Assembly: GCF_011050365.1 (NCBI RefSeq)
Contig: NZ_DRFV01000001.1
Location: 1 to 64,000 of the forward strand
Direction of reading: 5' to 3'
Length of the DNA: 64,000 nucleotides
Origin: Pseudohongiella sp.
GTDB taxonomy: Bacteria; Pseudomonadota; Gammaproteobacteria; Pseudomonadales; Pseudohongiellaceae
Positions 35,490-44,849 of the stretch are shown here, one piece after another. The notes under the pieces were generated by a model that saw nothing but the letters and a program-made list of their open reading frames with translations, ran no database searches and had not been told where the DNA came from. How positions within the stretch are numbered: position 1 is the first letter of the stretch; each line of letters begins with the position of its first letter. The position numbers were made by a program, and so were the translations under genes.

Positions 35490-37325
35490 TCAGTCGGTCT
35501 GACTGACCAGTTTCCACTCATAGAAACCCATAAACATTTCTTCCCAGCTTTGCTCACCCCAGTTCACTTCGGTAGCGGGGTCGGGATTGAACCGATTCTG
35601 GGCTGAATTATCAAAGGCGCCAACGGCCAGTATCTTGGTGCCAGCCGGCACGCGCAAGGGCTCGGCCAGTTCATGCGACAGCTGCCAGTTGAACGAATAC
35701 GCCGGCACCGACAGCAGCAGCTCTTCTGAACCATCGGGATACTGGGCAATGAACTTCATTCGCTTGCCCCGGAAATGCATATGCGGCATCAGGCTGCGAA
35801 TTTCCGCTTCTTCCGGCACAAAGGTGACCAGCTGCATTTCATGATCCTTGGCCTGCGGCGGGATAGAAATGGTAAAGGCATTGCCCACGCCGCCCGACAT
35901 ACGCTCGGCAGGCACTTCGCCCTCCGGGTAGAAGTAGATGCCGATTTCGGTGGCATCGGTCATCTCTTTGCCGGTGGTGGTGTAGTGCATCTGCAGACTT
36001 AGACCTGAACCGGCGCGCAGCAGTCCACCCACCCCGTCCGGATTCCATGACACCGCGTTACCCGGCGCATAACCGGCGACTGAGGCCTGGTCGGCATCAC
36101 CGCCGCCCAGCAGCACGCCTACATCAATGTCAGGGTTTTCGCGGAAGATGCGGTCAATGTCAGGTTGCTCGCCTGCTGCCATGGCAGCAAACATCTGTGC
36201 ACGAATGGCCGCGGCACGCTCTTCGGGCAGGCTGTTGATGGCCTGTATGAAGGCCGTCTGCGGATCTGCGCGGCCCTCAGGTGGCACCACGGTGGTGATG
36301 ATGTGGTGCAGCACTTCCGGGCTGCCCGGCGCCACTTCACTGCCCTTCACCCAGCGATCCTGGGTCAGGCCCAGGTCAATGGGAATGTCCATGTAGTCCA
36401 CCACACCCGTTGCCGGAATGGTTTGTGGCGGCACTTTGATAATCAGGTCCGGCGTACCCATTGTCCACTTGGTGTCCGACCACACCAGTTCGGTCAGCGG
36501 ATCCTGGTCCGAGCCCTCAACAGATGCACCGGCGTCAATCCAGCGCACCAGCGTCTGCATTTCCTCATCGCTGAGGTTCATTTCATTTTTGATCTGGTGG
36601 CCGACCTTGTTGTCGATTTGCCCTGGCGGCATACGTTTGGTCATCACCACTTCACGAATCATTGGCGACCAACCCTGCACGGCAAGATTGCTGTCCATGG
36701 CAAAGGGGGCAATGCCGCCGGCGCGGTGACACTCGGCGCAGTTTTCGGCAATGATCGGCGCAATCTCATCCTGGTAAGAAACTGCCGCGCCATCGACGCC
36801 GCCGTACTGAATCATCTGGCCCTGGCTGGCAACCTGCATCAGCTCAGGCGACTCACCTGCTTTCAGGCTGCGAACCGCCTGTTCCAGTTGTGCCTGCACC
36901 GGGCCGCGATACACCACCTCAAAGGTGGCCGGGTCATAAACAACCGCCTGGTCCATATGCGTCAGCCCGAGTGCTTCGGACACCAGCTGGGCATCATCCA
37001 TCAATACGGGTATTGGCACATTGGGGATGGCCTGCGCCACCGCCTGACGGTCGGTTTGTTGGCCGGGATTGATCAGGAAAAAAGCGACATCCTGATCCGC
37101 ATACTGGTTGTAAAGCGCCTGCAGCGCGCTCAGCGACGCCTGGTCGGTGCCACCGACGGCCTGCGGCAGAATCACCACGGCATCGTGATCATCGTACCAG
37201 GACATGTGGTGCTGGTAGCCGGTGTGGTCGATCAGGGCGAAATCGCCCACGCGCTCTCCGGCATGGAGGGCAGACGACGCAGCCGCCGTCAGGGTCAATA
37301 ACACGAGCCGAACAACAGTTCTCAT
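35490..37325 (-). CDS. Redoxin-cytochrome c-copper monooxygenase fusion protein
   Basis: A 611-residue exported protein with three parts. After the signal peptide (ending ALHAGE) a thioredoxin-like domain (25-155) has no CxxC: the position reads VILPQAVGGTDQ. A short cytochrome c-like segment carries CAECH at 196-200 with a possible axial Met (M232, KRMPP). The C-terminal part (about 280-611) resembles the peptidylglycine/dopamine-beta monooxygenase fold, with H340-H341, H447, H515-x-H517 and M599 as candidate ligands for two copper ions. Such enzymes hydroxylate C-H bonds using O2 and an electron donor; here the attached haem could supply the electrons. Substrate is unknown. Confidence 0.85.
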   Translation of the reverse strand: MRTVVRLVLLTLTAAASSALHAGERVGDFALIDHTGYQHHMSWYDDHDAVVILPQAVGGTDQASLSALQALYNQYADQDVAFFLINPGQQTDRQAVAQAIPNVPIPVLMDDAQLVSEALGLTHMDQAVVYDPATFEVVYRGPVQAQLEQAVRSLKAGESPELMQVASQGQMIQYGGVDGAAVSYQDEIAPIIAENCAECHRAGGIAPFAMDSNLAVQGWSPMIREVVMTKRMPPGQIDNKVGHQIKNEMNLSDEEMQTLVRWIDAGASVEGSDQDPLTELVWSDTKWTMGTPDLIIKVPPQTIPATGVVDYMDIPIDLGLTQDRWVKGSEVAPGSPEVLHHIITTVVPPEGRADPQTAFIQAINSLPEERAAAIRAQMFAAMAAGEQPDIDRIFRENPDIDVGVLLGGGDADQASVAGYAPGNAVSWNPDGVGGLLRAGSGLSLQMHYTTTGKEMTDATEIGIYFYPEGEVPAERMSGGVGNAFTISIPPQAKDHEMQLVTFVPEEAEIRSLMPHMHFRGKRMKFIAQYPDGSEELLLSVPAYSFNWQLSHELAEPLRVPAGTKILAVGAFDNSAQNRFNPDPATEVNWGEQSWEEMFMGFYEWKLVSQTD

Positions 37326-37467
37326 AACATCGTCCTTTTCAACTATCTGTTACAGAAGTACACAGGCTAGACCCAAAAGCGAGCGAGTTCAAGGCATTGT
37401 TTACACAAACAAGGGCTGCTGTCGTTCACCGGGCAGGTCATGTCTGGCTGGACGAGGGATCAGGGCA

Positions 37468-37641
37468 TCAGGGCGACTCGTTCAGTGCCTCCAGTCTGGC
37501 ATAGAGAGTCTCGGCCTCCTCCTGCAAGGCGGAGTAGCCGCGGATATCGCCGTTGCGCTGTGCCTGCATGGCCTGGGCAAGTTTGTCTTCATAGTCTTTT
37601 TGCAGTTTTTTCCGGGGGTCGGCTTTAAACAGATTAAACAT
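37468..37641 (-). CDS. Small DUF6435-like protein
   Basis: A 57-residue protein that is easy to overlook. It begins MFNLFKADPRKKLQKDYEDK and continues with MQAQRNGDIRGYSALQEEAE, matching the pattern of the DUF6435 family of short, charged, helical proteins in gammaproteobacteria. AAGGA lies 6 bases before the ATG at 37641. Function unknown. It stands alone, upstream of the copper monooxygenase gene on the same strand (143-base gap). Confidence 0.85.
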   Translation of the reverse strand: MFNLFKADPRKKLQKDYEDKLAQAMQAQRNGDIRGYSALQEEAETLYARLEALNESP

Positions 37642-37821
37642 GGCAGGTCCTTGGCAAAGGCAGGTCAGGGTGGGGTTGCGAGTGTGTTATCACTGATAGA
37701 TTACGGGAGAAAGGCCAGGACAGATGACATCTGTGCATTGCGGTTGGTTTTCTCTGTCCGGTGACATCGGCAGCCAGGGCATTCGCACTGGACAAGTCCC
37801 TGTTGTGGCGATACCTTTTGG

Positions 37822-37860
37822 TGCCAATGCTATCAAGTCTAATGCCAATGCCATCAAGTC
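37822..37860 (+). repeat. 18-bp direct repeat upstream of the M24 peptidase gene
   Basis: Copies at 37822-37839 and 37843-37860 (TGCCAATGCYATCAAGTC) differ by one base and are spaced 21 bp apart, two helical turns. They end 38 bases before the start codon, in a position suited to a regulator site. Confidence 0.65.
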
Positions 37861-37898
37861 ACCCGTTATTCAACTACATACGTACACCGGACCCTCAG

Positions 37899-39284
37899 AT
37901 GAAGTCAGTTTCCCCGTTATCAGCGTTCCTGTTCACCCTCGCATTCTTTGCCCTGCCTCATGGGCCGGCACAGGCCCAGCCGCCAATATCAGTGCCGGCG
38001 TCCATCCCGGCCCACGTACACCCGCTGCCAAGCCTGCGGGACCAGGCCGTCGAGCAGCAGGCCTGGCTGGAGGCGCGTCTGGATCGCGTGCTGCCGGCGC
38101 TGATGAGCGAGTATGGCGTCGACATGTGGATCCTCTCCATGCGCGAGTACGCCGAAGACCCAGTGTTCTGGTCGATCACCTCGCCCACCAGCTTTGCGGC
38201 CCGGCGGCGCTCGATCTATGTTTTCACACGGCAGCCGGATGGCAGCGTCGAGCGGCTGGCGCTGGGTGGTGGCAGTCAGGGTGATGTGTTTGAGGCCTAC
38301 CGCTCAACCCGGCCGGCGCCGACCCAGGACACCGGCGAGCTGGTGGGGGATGAGCAGTGGCAGCTGTTACGCGAACTGATTGAGGACCGCGACCCGGCCA
38401 ATATCGCACTCAATATTGATCCCGACTGGGCGTTTTCCGACGGGCTGCACGCCGGTGAGCGCGACGTGCTGGAGGAGGCGCTGGGCCCCTATCTCGATCG
38501 CGTGGTACGCGAACCGCGCCTGGCGCTGAACTACATCGCACTGCGCCTTCCCGAGATGATGCCGCGCTACCGCCAGATCATGGAGACGGTGCATGCGGTG
38601 ATCTCCGAAGCGTTCTCCAGCGCGGTGATCACACCCGGCGAAACCACCACCGAAGATGTGATCTGGTGGCTGCGCCAACGCGTGCAGGGCCTGGGTTACC
38701 AGGTGTGGTTCCAGCCCTCGGTGGATGTTACTCGTCAGGGCGGCGGCCGCATCAGTGGTGCAACCGTCATCCAGCCCGGAGACCTGCTGTGGACAGACTT
38801 CGGCGTGGTGGCGATGAACCTGCACACCGACACCCAGCACCTGGGTTATGTACTTAAACCCGGTGAAACCGAAGCACCAGCGGGTCTACAGGCGTGTCTG
38901 GCTGACTCCAACCGCATGCAGGAGCTGCTGCTGGAAGAGATGGAACCTGGCCGCACGGGTAACGAGATTCTTGCCTCAACACTGGCGCGCATCAGCGCTG
39001 AAGGCATCACGGGCACCGTCTATACGCATCCCATCGGTGACCACGGCCATGGCGCCGGGCCGTTGATTGGCCGCTGGGACGGGCAGGAAGGGGTGCCCGT
39101 CAGGGGCGATGCCGTGCTGCTGCCATCAACCTGGCACTCCATTGAGCTGCAGGCTACGCGGGCGATTCCCGAGTGGGGCGGTGAGCTGGCAAACTGCCGG
39201 CAGGAAGAAGAGGCCTATCTTGACGCTGACGGCCAGCGCCACTGGGTGTTCCGTCGGCAGGAGGCGTTTCATTTAGTGCGGTGA
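37899..39284 (+). CDS. Exported M24-family metallopeptidase
   Basis: A 461-residue protein with a signal peptide from the ATG at 37899 (ending AQAQPP); the open frame extends further upstream but without a signal. The C-terminal pita-bread domain has the M24 landmarks: LWTDFG and a second aspartate (NLHTDTQHLG), the histidine in HPIGDHGHGAGP, and a glutamate in STWHSIELQATRAIPEWGGE. These residues bind two metal ions in Xaa-Pro aminopeptidases and prolidases. The N-terminal domain (about 40-220) corresponds to the creatinase-like N-domain. Periplasmic peptide turnover is the likely role. One member of a group of exported peptidases in the window. Confidence 0.88.
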   Translation: MKSVSPLSAFLFTLAFFALPHGPAQAQPPISVPASIPAHVHPLPSLRDQAVEQQAWLEARLDRVLPALMSEYGVDMWILSMREYAEDPVFWSITSPTSFAARRRSIYVFTRQPDGSVERLALGGGSQGDVFEAYRSTRPAPTQDTGELVGDEQWQLLRELIEDRDPANIALNIDPDWAFSDGLHAGERDVLEEALGPYLDRVVREPRLALNYIALRLPEMMPRYRQIMETVHAVISEAFSSAVITPGETTTEDVIWWLRQRVQGLGYQVWFQPSVDVTRQGGGRISGATVIQPGDLLWTDFGVVAMNLHTDTQHLGYVLKPGETEAPAGLQACLADSNRMQELLLEEMEPGRTGNEILASTLARISAEGITGTVYTHPIGDHGHGAGPLIGRWDGQEGVPVRGDAVLLPSTWHSIELQATRAIPEWGGELANCRQEEEAYLDADGQRHWVFRRQEAFHLVR

Positions 39285-39358
39285 CATGCGCTGTTTCTGC
39301 TATACACCCTAGGAGAGAACGGTAATAAAGCGATTCAGCAACAAGGAACGGTGCTGAT

Positions 39359-39595
39359 ATGAAAACGACCGCATACTTTGATAGGTTGCATGCCAGTGAA
39401 GACAGATCTTATATACGGCTACAATGGATTCAGGCAGTTATCGAGTCACCAATACGGGAGGTGACTCAGAACGATGGAAGAATTAGACTTTGGGGTAGCG
39501 TGCCAGAGATGGAGAACAGGTTTCTGCGTGTTGTTCTGCTGTCAGATAGAGAGACGGTGCATAACGCTTTTTTCGACCGGAGATTTCGACCATGA
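39359..39595 (+). CDS. DUF4258-like protein (possible toxin)
   Basis: A 78-residue basic protein. The ending LRVVLLSDRETVHNAFFDRR resembles DUF4258-type proteins, which commonly precede DUF2283 genes and are thought to be RelE-like toxins. AAGGAA lies before the ATG at 39359. ATGA overlap with the next gene gives a compact two-gene unit, the usual toxin-antitoxin layout. Toxicity is inferred from gene pairing only. Confidence 0.7.
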   Translation: MKTTAYFDRLHASEDRSYIRLQWIQAVIESPIREVTQNDGRIRLWGSVPEMENRFLRVVLLSDRETVHNAFFDRRFRP

Positions 39596-39789
39596 AAATG
39601 AGTTACTTTGCGGATACGGATACCCTTTACATTGAGTTCAGGTCGATGGGCGCCGCGGATACAAAAGATCTGGATGAAAACACTGTCGTTGATTACGACG
39701 GGGAGGGCAACATCGTTGCGATCACGTTGGAGCATGCCAGTGCCAGAACGGATTTGCAAAACGTGACGCTATCCGGGATCGCAGCCTAA
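39592..39789 (+). CDS. DUF2283 protein (possible antitoxin)
   Basis: A 65-residue acidic protein. The sequence MSYFADTDTLYIEFRS, then ENTVVDYDGEGNIVAITLEH, is the DUF2283 signature (D-x-D-x-L-Y-I ... D-x-D-G-x-I-V-G-I-E). It overlaps the preceding basic gene by 4 bp, and the acidic/basic pairing suggests it neutralises that protein. Confidence 0.85.
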   Translation: MKMSYFADTDTLYIEFRSMGAADTKDLDENTVVDYDGEGNIVAITLEHASARTDLQNVTLSGIAA

Positions 39790-39798
39790 CGGCAGACT

Positions 39799-40395
39799 TC
39801 ATCTGGCAGGCATGCGCCAGGAATACACCAGCAACCACAGGGTGTTCACAAGTATCTGGCTTTTCTGCGCCATGGCCGTGGTGCCCAGGTTGTAGTCGGT
39901 CTCGCCGTTCCATGCCAGCAACAGAAAAAAGGCCACGCTCAATAGTCCACACACCAGCGTAAACCGGCGCAGCGGATCATCGCGGCGCCATGCCCAATGC
40001 AGCAGCAGAAATACCGGGAATAGCCCCAGCTGCAGCGCCGCGCCCGTGTTGTGCGGCAGCCGGATCGGGTAGGGGAATATCGCCACCAGCAGGATGCCAA
40101 TCGCCGCCAATACCAGCACTGCAACAGCCAGCTGATCGCCAGCGGAGCGCCGCAATTGGTAAAGGCGAAAGGCAATCATAAACTGCGTGATGGCAATGGC
40201 GAAGAAACCCAGCGTCAGCACCCAGCCGGCCGGGCCCACGGCATAAATGCTCAGCGTCCGGTGCCACAGCGATAAATCATCGCGCACGATATGCACGACA
40301 ATGACAGATACGCAGAACCACAACGCGCAGGCAAACGCCAGGTTGCGGTAACGGCGGTCGGAAATCGCGTTTAGTGTTGGCATGGATGATGTCAT
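39799..40395 (-). CDS. DUF998-family membrane protein
   Basis: A 198-residue protein with six hydrophobic helices. LSIYAVGPAGWVLTLGFFAI and the loop FPYPIRLPHNTGAALQLGL followed by histidine are typical of DUF998 proteins. Function unknown. ATG codons at 40395 and 40383 are both possible; neither has a clear ribosome site. It converges with the DUF2283 gene and diverges from the dehydrogenase-like gene at 40460. Confidence 0.78.
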   Translation of the reverse strand: MTSSMPTLNAISDRRYRNLAFACALWFCVSVIVVHIVRDDLSLWHRTLSIYAVGPAGWVLTLGFFAIAITQFMIAFRLYQLRRSAGDQLAVAVLVLAAIGILLVAIFPYPIRLPHNTGAALQLGLFPVFLLLHWAWRRDDPLRRFTLVCGLLSVAFFLLLAWNGETDYNLGTTAMAQKSQILVNTLWLLVYSWRMPAR

Positions 40396-40459
40396 ACTGG
40401 CATCAGATCTGGATAAAGGAACGTCGAGTCCATTCGCTTATCTTCGCACGGAGTACCAT

Positions 40460-41710
40460 ATGAATAAACCGCTGATTGTGTTTGGCGCCACCAGTTTTGT
40501 CGGGCAGATCCTGTGCCGTTATCTGCATGAATTAAACCTGGAGGCACAGGCTGAGGGCGGTTCCGTCAACTGGCTGATGGCCGCGCGCTCTGAGGAAAAA
40601 CTCAAGCGTCTGCAGCAGGAGCTGGGCGGCCCCCATGTCCCCGAATATCGATTGGCCGATGCCGGCAACGAGACGCAGCTGCGTGCCTTGTGTGATGAGG
40701 CCGGTGTCATCATCTCCACCGTCGGCCCTTACGCACTGTATGGCGAACCACTGATCAAAGTCTGTGTGGAAACCGGCACCGATTATTGTGACCTGACCGG
40801 GGAGACCCAGTGGATCCGGCGCATGATCGAACGCTACGAGGCGCAGGCGCGTGTCAGCGGCGCCCGTATCGTGCATTGCTGCGGTTTTGACTCCATCCCC
40901 TCAGACCTGGGCGTATGGTTCCTGCAGCAGCAGGCGCAGCAGCAGCTGGGCACGCACTGCCAGCATGTGAAAATGCGCGTACGCAAATTCAAGGGTGGTT
41001 TCTCCGGCGGCACCGTGGCCAGCATGATGAATGTCGCCAAAGAAGCGGCCAGCGATCCGGCCCTGCGCCGCGAAATGGCCGATCCCTATTCGCTGTGTCC
41101 GCCGGACAGCAAACCGCAGATCAAACAGCACAAGATTACCGCCACGCTGGATGAAGATGTCGACAGCTGGATTGCGCCGTTTGTCATGGAAGCGATCAAC
41201 ACTCGCGTGGTGCACCGCTCCAATGCCTTGTTGGGCCAGCCCTGGGGTGCGGACTTTCAGTACGACGAGGCCGTGATGACGCGTTCTTCCGGCGCTAAAG
41301 GCTCTGGCGAAAACAAAGGCCGAAGCCGCGCCAAGCTCACCGCGCTGGGCCAACCACTGATGATGCTGGGGATGGCGGTGCCACCCACACGTTGGTTGAT
41401 GAGTCGCTTTCTGCCCAAGCCCGGCGAAGGCCCGAGTCCGGAGATGCAACAAAAAGGGTTCTTTGACCTGGTGTTTGTCGGCCACACCCATGACAAGCGC
41501 ACGATCCGAACCACGCTGTACGGCGAGCGCGATCCGGGTTACGGGGCGACCGGACGTATGCTGGGACAGGCGGCACTGTGTCTGCGCGATGATGTCAGCC
41601 GGGAAGACAAACCGGGCGGGTTCTGGACGCCGGCCTCGGCGCTGGCGGAGCCACTGATTGCGCGGTTGGAAGCCAATGCTGGCTTGTCGTTTAAGGTGAA
41701 GTCGGCGTAG
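40460..41710 (+). CDS. Saccharopine-dehydrogenase-like / trans-acting enoyl reductase family protein
   Basis: A 416-residue protein with an N-terminal Rossmann fold (IVFGATSFVGQIL) and the segment VISTVGPYALYGEPLIKVC followed by GTDYCDLTGE and CGFDSIPSDLG. This is the signature of the saccharopine-reductase-like family, which includes mycobacterial trans-acting enoyl reductases of lipid synthesis. It likely reduces a lipid-like or acyl substrate using NADPH. CGGAG at 40449-40453 supports the ATG at 40460. The 3' end overlaps the convergent CPBP protease gene by 20 bases. Confidence 0.87.
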   Translation: MNKPLIVFGATSFVGQILCRYLHELNLEAQAEGGSVNWLMAARSEEKLKRLQQELGGPHVPEYRLADAGNETQLRALCDEAGVIISTVGPYALYGEPLIKVCVETGTDYCDLTGETQWIRRMIERYEAQARVSGARIVHCCGFDSIPSDLGVWFLQQQAQQQLGTHCQHVKMRVRKFKGGFSGGTVASMMNVAKEAASDPALRREMADPYSLCPPDSKPQIKQHKITATLDEDVDSWIAPFVMEAINTRVVHRSNALLGQPWGADFQYDEAVMTRSSGAKGSGENKGRSRAKLTALGQPLMMLGMAVPPTRWLMSRFLPKPGEGPSPEMQQKGFFDLVFVGHTHDKRTIRTTLYGERDPGYGATGRMLGQAALCLRDDVSREDKPGGFWTPASALAEPLIARLEANAGLSFKVKSA

Positions 41711-42563
41711 TGCGTTGTTGGTCTGACCGGCGCAGGCGAATAAACGCGAATACACTGAGGGCTATCAGGCACAGCAAAGAGATAAGTTCGTAATTACCAC
41801 CTTGCAGGGCCGGGAACAGAATTTCAAAGGTTTCCTCATTGTTCTGCAAGGTGTGAAAAATCATCACCGGCAGCAGTGAGCCGGCGCTGTTATTGAACAA
41901 CCAGGTGAATACAAAACTCAGGCCAAAGGCCAACAGCAGAAAGGCGATGATCGATAGCAGGTCACGGTCAATCAGCACGGGCAGATGCCACAGCGCCCAG
42001 AACAGGCCAATGATGGTGCTGGCGCGAATGGCGGTCATGGACTTTTGCAGGTGCACGAGTGCAAAACCGCGCAAACCCAGCTCCTCGCCCATGGGGCCGC
42101 GGAGCAAGAAGGTCACCAGCAAGCCGGTTTCCAGGCTGAACAGCAGCGGGAACAGGTCGTTGATGCTGAAGGTGAATGAGCCGACCGCACCGACCGCAAC
42201 TGTCGCCAGAAAATAGAAAACAAACGGCAGGCAGGCCAGCAGCCAGATGCGCTTGCCCGCTGCGCCCAGGCGAATTTTGATTAAACCGGCAAACAGGTTG
42301 CGAACCCCAGCGCCGCCATACAGCCAGGCCACCACAATCACCCCGCTGATCGAAAAAGCAAAATCCTGCACGCGGGTGATGAAGTACAGCAGGCCGTAAG
42401 GCACCCCGACGTCACGCCCATCCCAGGTCCAGGTCTCCGCCATGGTGGCCAGCACCAGCCAGCTGTCCAGGCCGGCGCGCTGGGCCAGCCAGGACAGCAG
42501 CAGTATCGGCAGCCAGCCCAGGGCATAGGCGAGTGCAAAGAAAATCAGGATGGGTTTGGTCAT
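41691..42563 (-). CDS. CPBP-family intramembrane metalloprotease
   Basis: A 290-residue membrane protein with about eight helices. The CPBP (Abi/CAAX protease) motifs are present: EELGLRGF at 160-167 with E160, E161 and R165, and FWALWHLP with H193. A third conserved asparagine/histidine region follows (VFTWLFNNSAGSLLPVMIFH). Members cleave membrane proteins or peptides, and some protect against bacteriocins. The substrate here is unknown. Confidence 0.9.
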   Translation of the reverse strand: MTKPILIFFALAYALGWLPILLLSWLAQRAGLDSWLVLATMAETWTWDGRDVGVPYGLLYFITRVQDFAFSISGVIVVAWLYGGAGVRNLFAGLIKIRLGAAGKRIWLLACLPFVFYFLATVAVGAVGSFTFSINDLFPLLFSLETGLLVTFLLRGPMGEELGLRGFALVHLQKSMTAIRASTIIGLFWALWHLPVLIDRDLLSIIAFLLLAFGLSFVFTWLFNNSAGSLLPVMIFHTLQNNEETFEILFPALQGGNYELISLLCLIALSVFAFIRLRRSDQQRTTPTSP

Positions 42564-42689
42564 GGCTGCTTGGTCATGGCAATTGGGTCAGGCCCTGTTC
42601 TTGTTTGAGTTATTAGTAACCCAAAGTGCAGAGCATGGCTATCTTTTTGTAATGCCTTGGGGAATGGTTCTGCAGCCTGGCGCAAGCTG

Positions 42690-43178
42690 TTACTGCGGCA
42701 GCAGTACGGTGTCAATCACGTGAATGACACCATTATCGGCTGCGATATCAGCCGCGACGATGCCCGATTCGTTGATGATAAACCCATCTGTTGATCGCAC
42801 CAGCAACAAGCCGCCCTGAAGTGTCACAACACTCATGATGGCCCCGGAGATATTCGTCGTACTTATCCTGCCTGATGCCACATGATAGGTCAGCAAGTCA
42901 GTAAGCTGCTCGCGGTTCTCCGGCAACAGCAGGTTCTCCAGGGTGCCATCTGGCAGTTTGGCAAAGGCCGCATCATTGGGGGCAAACACCGTGAATGGGC
43001 CCTCGCCTCGAAGCGTGTCCTCCAGACCGGCAGCCTGTATCGCCGCGATCAGGGTATTGAATTCACCGGCCTCAGCGGCTGTATCAACGATATCAGCGGC
43101 ATTAGCCGTCATCGCGGTGATACTCAAAGCGCTGACAAGCAACAGGCTGGAAACGACTTTTCGACTTGATGTAAACAC
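42690..43178 (-). CDS. Exported fasciclin-domain protein
   Basis: A 162-residue protein with a signal peptide (ending TANAAD) and one FAS1 domain. The H1 motif FTVFAPNDAAFAKLP and the H2 region VIHVIDTVLLPQ are textbook, and the YHVASGRIS segment lies between them. FAS1 domains mediate adhesion or bind small ligands; the single-domain exported form is common in marine bacteria. Monocistronic. Confidence 0.95.
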   Translation of the reverse strand: MFTSSRKVVSSLLLVSALSITAMTANAADIVDTAAEAGEFNTLIAAIQAAGLEDTLRGEGPFTVFAPNDAAFAKLPDGTLENLLLPENREQLTDLLTYHVASGRISTTNISGAIMSVVTLQGGLLLVRSTDGFIINESGIVAADIAADNGVIHVIDTVLLPQ

Positions 43179-43325
43179 GACAGTACACCTCGGTTAAAAT
43201 TGAATACTCCGAGGATACGAGTCAGGTGACGATGACGGATCACGGAGAGCCTGGTTCAGACACTGCAGATGTGCAGCGGTGCCACGATCGAGCGCCTCAC
43301 GGTGTTGATTTCTTATAAGGTATAT

Positions 43326-43613
43326 TCATGTGCGAACTAACTTGATCTGCAGCTCATACCCAACCGCATGCGCATATTTTTGCAGCGTAGCCAGCGAAGG
43401 GGAGTGTTTGCCATTGCCCAGGGAAGACTCCAACCGTGTTACTGCCGGCGGTTTTGTGCCCATCAGTGCCGCAACGTCGGCCTGGCTAAGCCCTGCCGTT
43501 TGCCTTGCCTTGAGCATCTGGCGCAGAAGCGCAAATTCTGGCGCCATGTCATCGTAAGCAGCTTTCACCTTCGGATTGGAAAGTGCTTTTGCTTTTAATT
43601 CACCATGGTTCAT
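43326..43613 (-). CDS. HigA-like XRE antitoxin
   Basis: A 95-residue protein with a C-terminal-half XRE helix-turn-helix (TAGLSQADVAALMGTKPPAV). It overlaps the upstream RelE/HigB-like gene by 14 bases. The order toxin-then-antitoxin and the sizes fit the HigBA type, in which HigA binds both toxin and operator. Confidence 0.88.
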   Translation of the reverse strand: MNHGELKAKALSNPKVKAAYDDMAPEFALLRQMLKARQTAGLSQADVAALMGTKPPAVTRLESSLGNGKHSPSLATLQKYAHAVGYELQIKLVRT

Positions 43614-43932
43614 TTTTTACCTCACTCAAGCGTTGTTGAGCTTTGCGCAATTCTTTGGCTGGTGTCTTTGGTGTTTTCTTTACAAACCCGTGAAGCATAA
43701 TGACGCGCTTGCCCACCCTGGTGCAGAAAAAGACTCTGGCAATACCTTCCTTGCTTTTCACCCTCAGCTCACACAGACCATCGGACATGACCTTTGTATG
43801 GGGCATCCCCAGATCTGCTCCAAACTCGAGCATCAAATCTGTCAGGCGGAAATACTTTGCCGACATGCCAGCAGGCAGTTTCAACACAAACTGCTCCACA
43901 TCCTTGTATTTATATTCAATCGTCCATGACAT
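43600..43932 (-). CDS. HigB/RelE-like toxin (phage Gp49-like family)
   Basis: A 110-residue protein from the ATG at 43932; the frame is open to 43962 and the exact start is uncertain. The chain SWTIEYKYKDVEQFVLKLP, ELRVKSKEGIARVFFC and LHGFVKKTPKTPAKELRKAQ is typical of the Gp49-like HigB toxins, ribosome-dependent mRNA nucleases. It is followed by and overlaps its antitoxin gene. Confidence 0.88.
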   Translation of the reverse strand: MSWTIEYKYKDVEQFVLKLPAGMSAKYFRLTDLMLEFGADLGMPHTKVMSDGLCELRVKSKEGIARVFFCTRVGKRVIMLHGFVKKTPKTPAKELRKAQQRLSEVKNEPW

Positions 43933-44134
43933 GAATAGTAACATATTTGTTATGTTGCGCAAGAGGCTTGGCTGAATCGTTAATCGGGCCAGTCGCTACT
44001 TCATATAAGGTTATAGGCGGCAACTGCCCGAATTGCCAATGCAGAGGGTGTTCGGTAGGAAAACAACTAAATCAGATGGGACAAGGGAAAGCGGCGTTCA
44101 ATTGATAGTAACACTGGGGGATCGCTTCAGCGCC

Positions 44135-44680
44135 TCATCGCAGCTTCGCGTGAGCCTCAATCAGCGGCAGCGCCTCCTCCATATGCGAAAAGCGATGCGA
44201 GCCACCAGCAAAGGTATGCACCGTCATTTGCGGTCCCAGCGCATCAAGGGTCGCCTGGGAGTCAAGCAGCTCGTCAGCCATGTCCAGCAGCACGATGCCG
44301 CGCGCTGAGGGCAGGAAGTCCGGATAACCCCTGGCCGTGTCGGCGGTCAGGGTAAACGGCCGGCCATAGTGGTCGAGATGCGAGCCGATGTATTTGCCCA
44401 GTATGGCCGAAGGCGCCATGACCGGATTGATCGCCACGAAGGATTTGCCGGTGGCTTCGGATAGTTTGGAGACCAGAAAGCCGCCCATGGAGGTGCCGAT
44501 CAGTAGGTCCGCTTGCTGCAGTAAGTGTTCCACGTCGGCCAGAACTTTGTCATAGCCCTGCGAATAGTCGGGCGCGAAGGCGACGACATTGGCGATTTTT
44601 CTGAGTGTGACCTGCTTGTCGCCATTGGGGTCGACCTTGGCGCCGAAGCCGTGGATGTAGAGGATGTTTAACTTGGACAT
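44135..44680 (-). CDS. YqiA/YcfP-like alpha/beta hydrolase
   Basis: A 181-residue cytoplasmic hydrolase. The N-terminal LYIHGFG, nucleophile S64 in IGTSMGGF and the C-terminal GGSHRFSHME histidine form a serine-hydrolase triad with an aspartate in LLDMADELLDS. Size and motifs match the small YqiA/UPF0227 esterases. Substrate unknown; monocistronic. Confidence 0.85.
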   Translation of the reverse strand: MSKLNILYIHGFGAKVDPNGDKQVTLRKIANVVAFAPDYSQGYDKVLADVEHLLQQADLLIGTSMGGFLVSKLSEATGKSFVAINPVMAPSAILGKYIGSHLDHYGRPFTLTADTARGYPDFLPSARGIVLLDMADELLDSQATLDALGPQMTVHTFAGGSHRFSHMEEALPLIEAHAKLR

Positions 44681-44849
44681 GATTTTTCCGTCTATTGGGG
44701 GAGCTGGCGCTTTAAGTCTAAATTTGCCAATATCGAATCCTATATCGAAACCGTCGATTGGTAAAATGAGTGATCCGTAACATGGGCCAGAGTGACAATT
44801 TCAAGGCTACTGTTGCCCTTCTCTAACACACTGATACACAGGGGTTTTC

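Noticed and set aside
36165-37301. Long plus-strand reading frame of 378 codons
   Set aside because: It lies opposite the copper monooxygenase gene, has no recognisable domain and an abnormal histidine-rich composition produced by the antisense frame.
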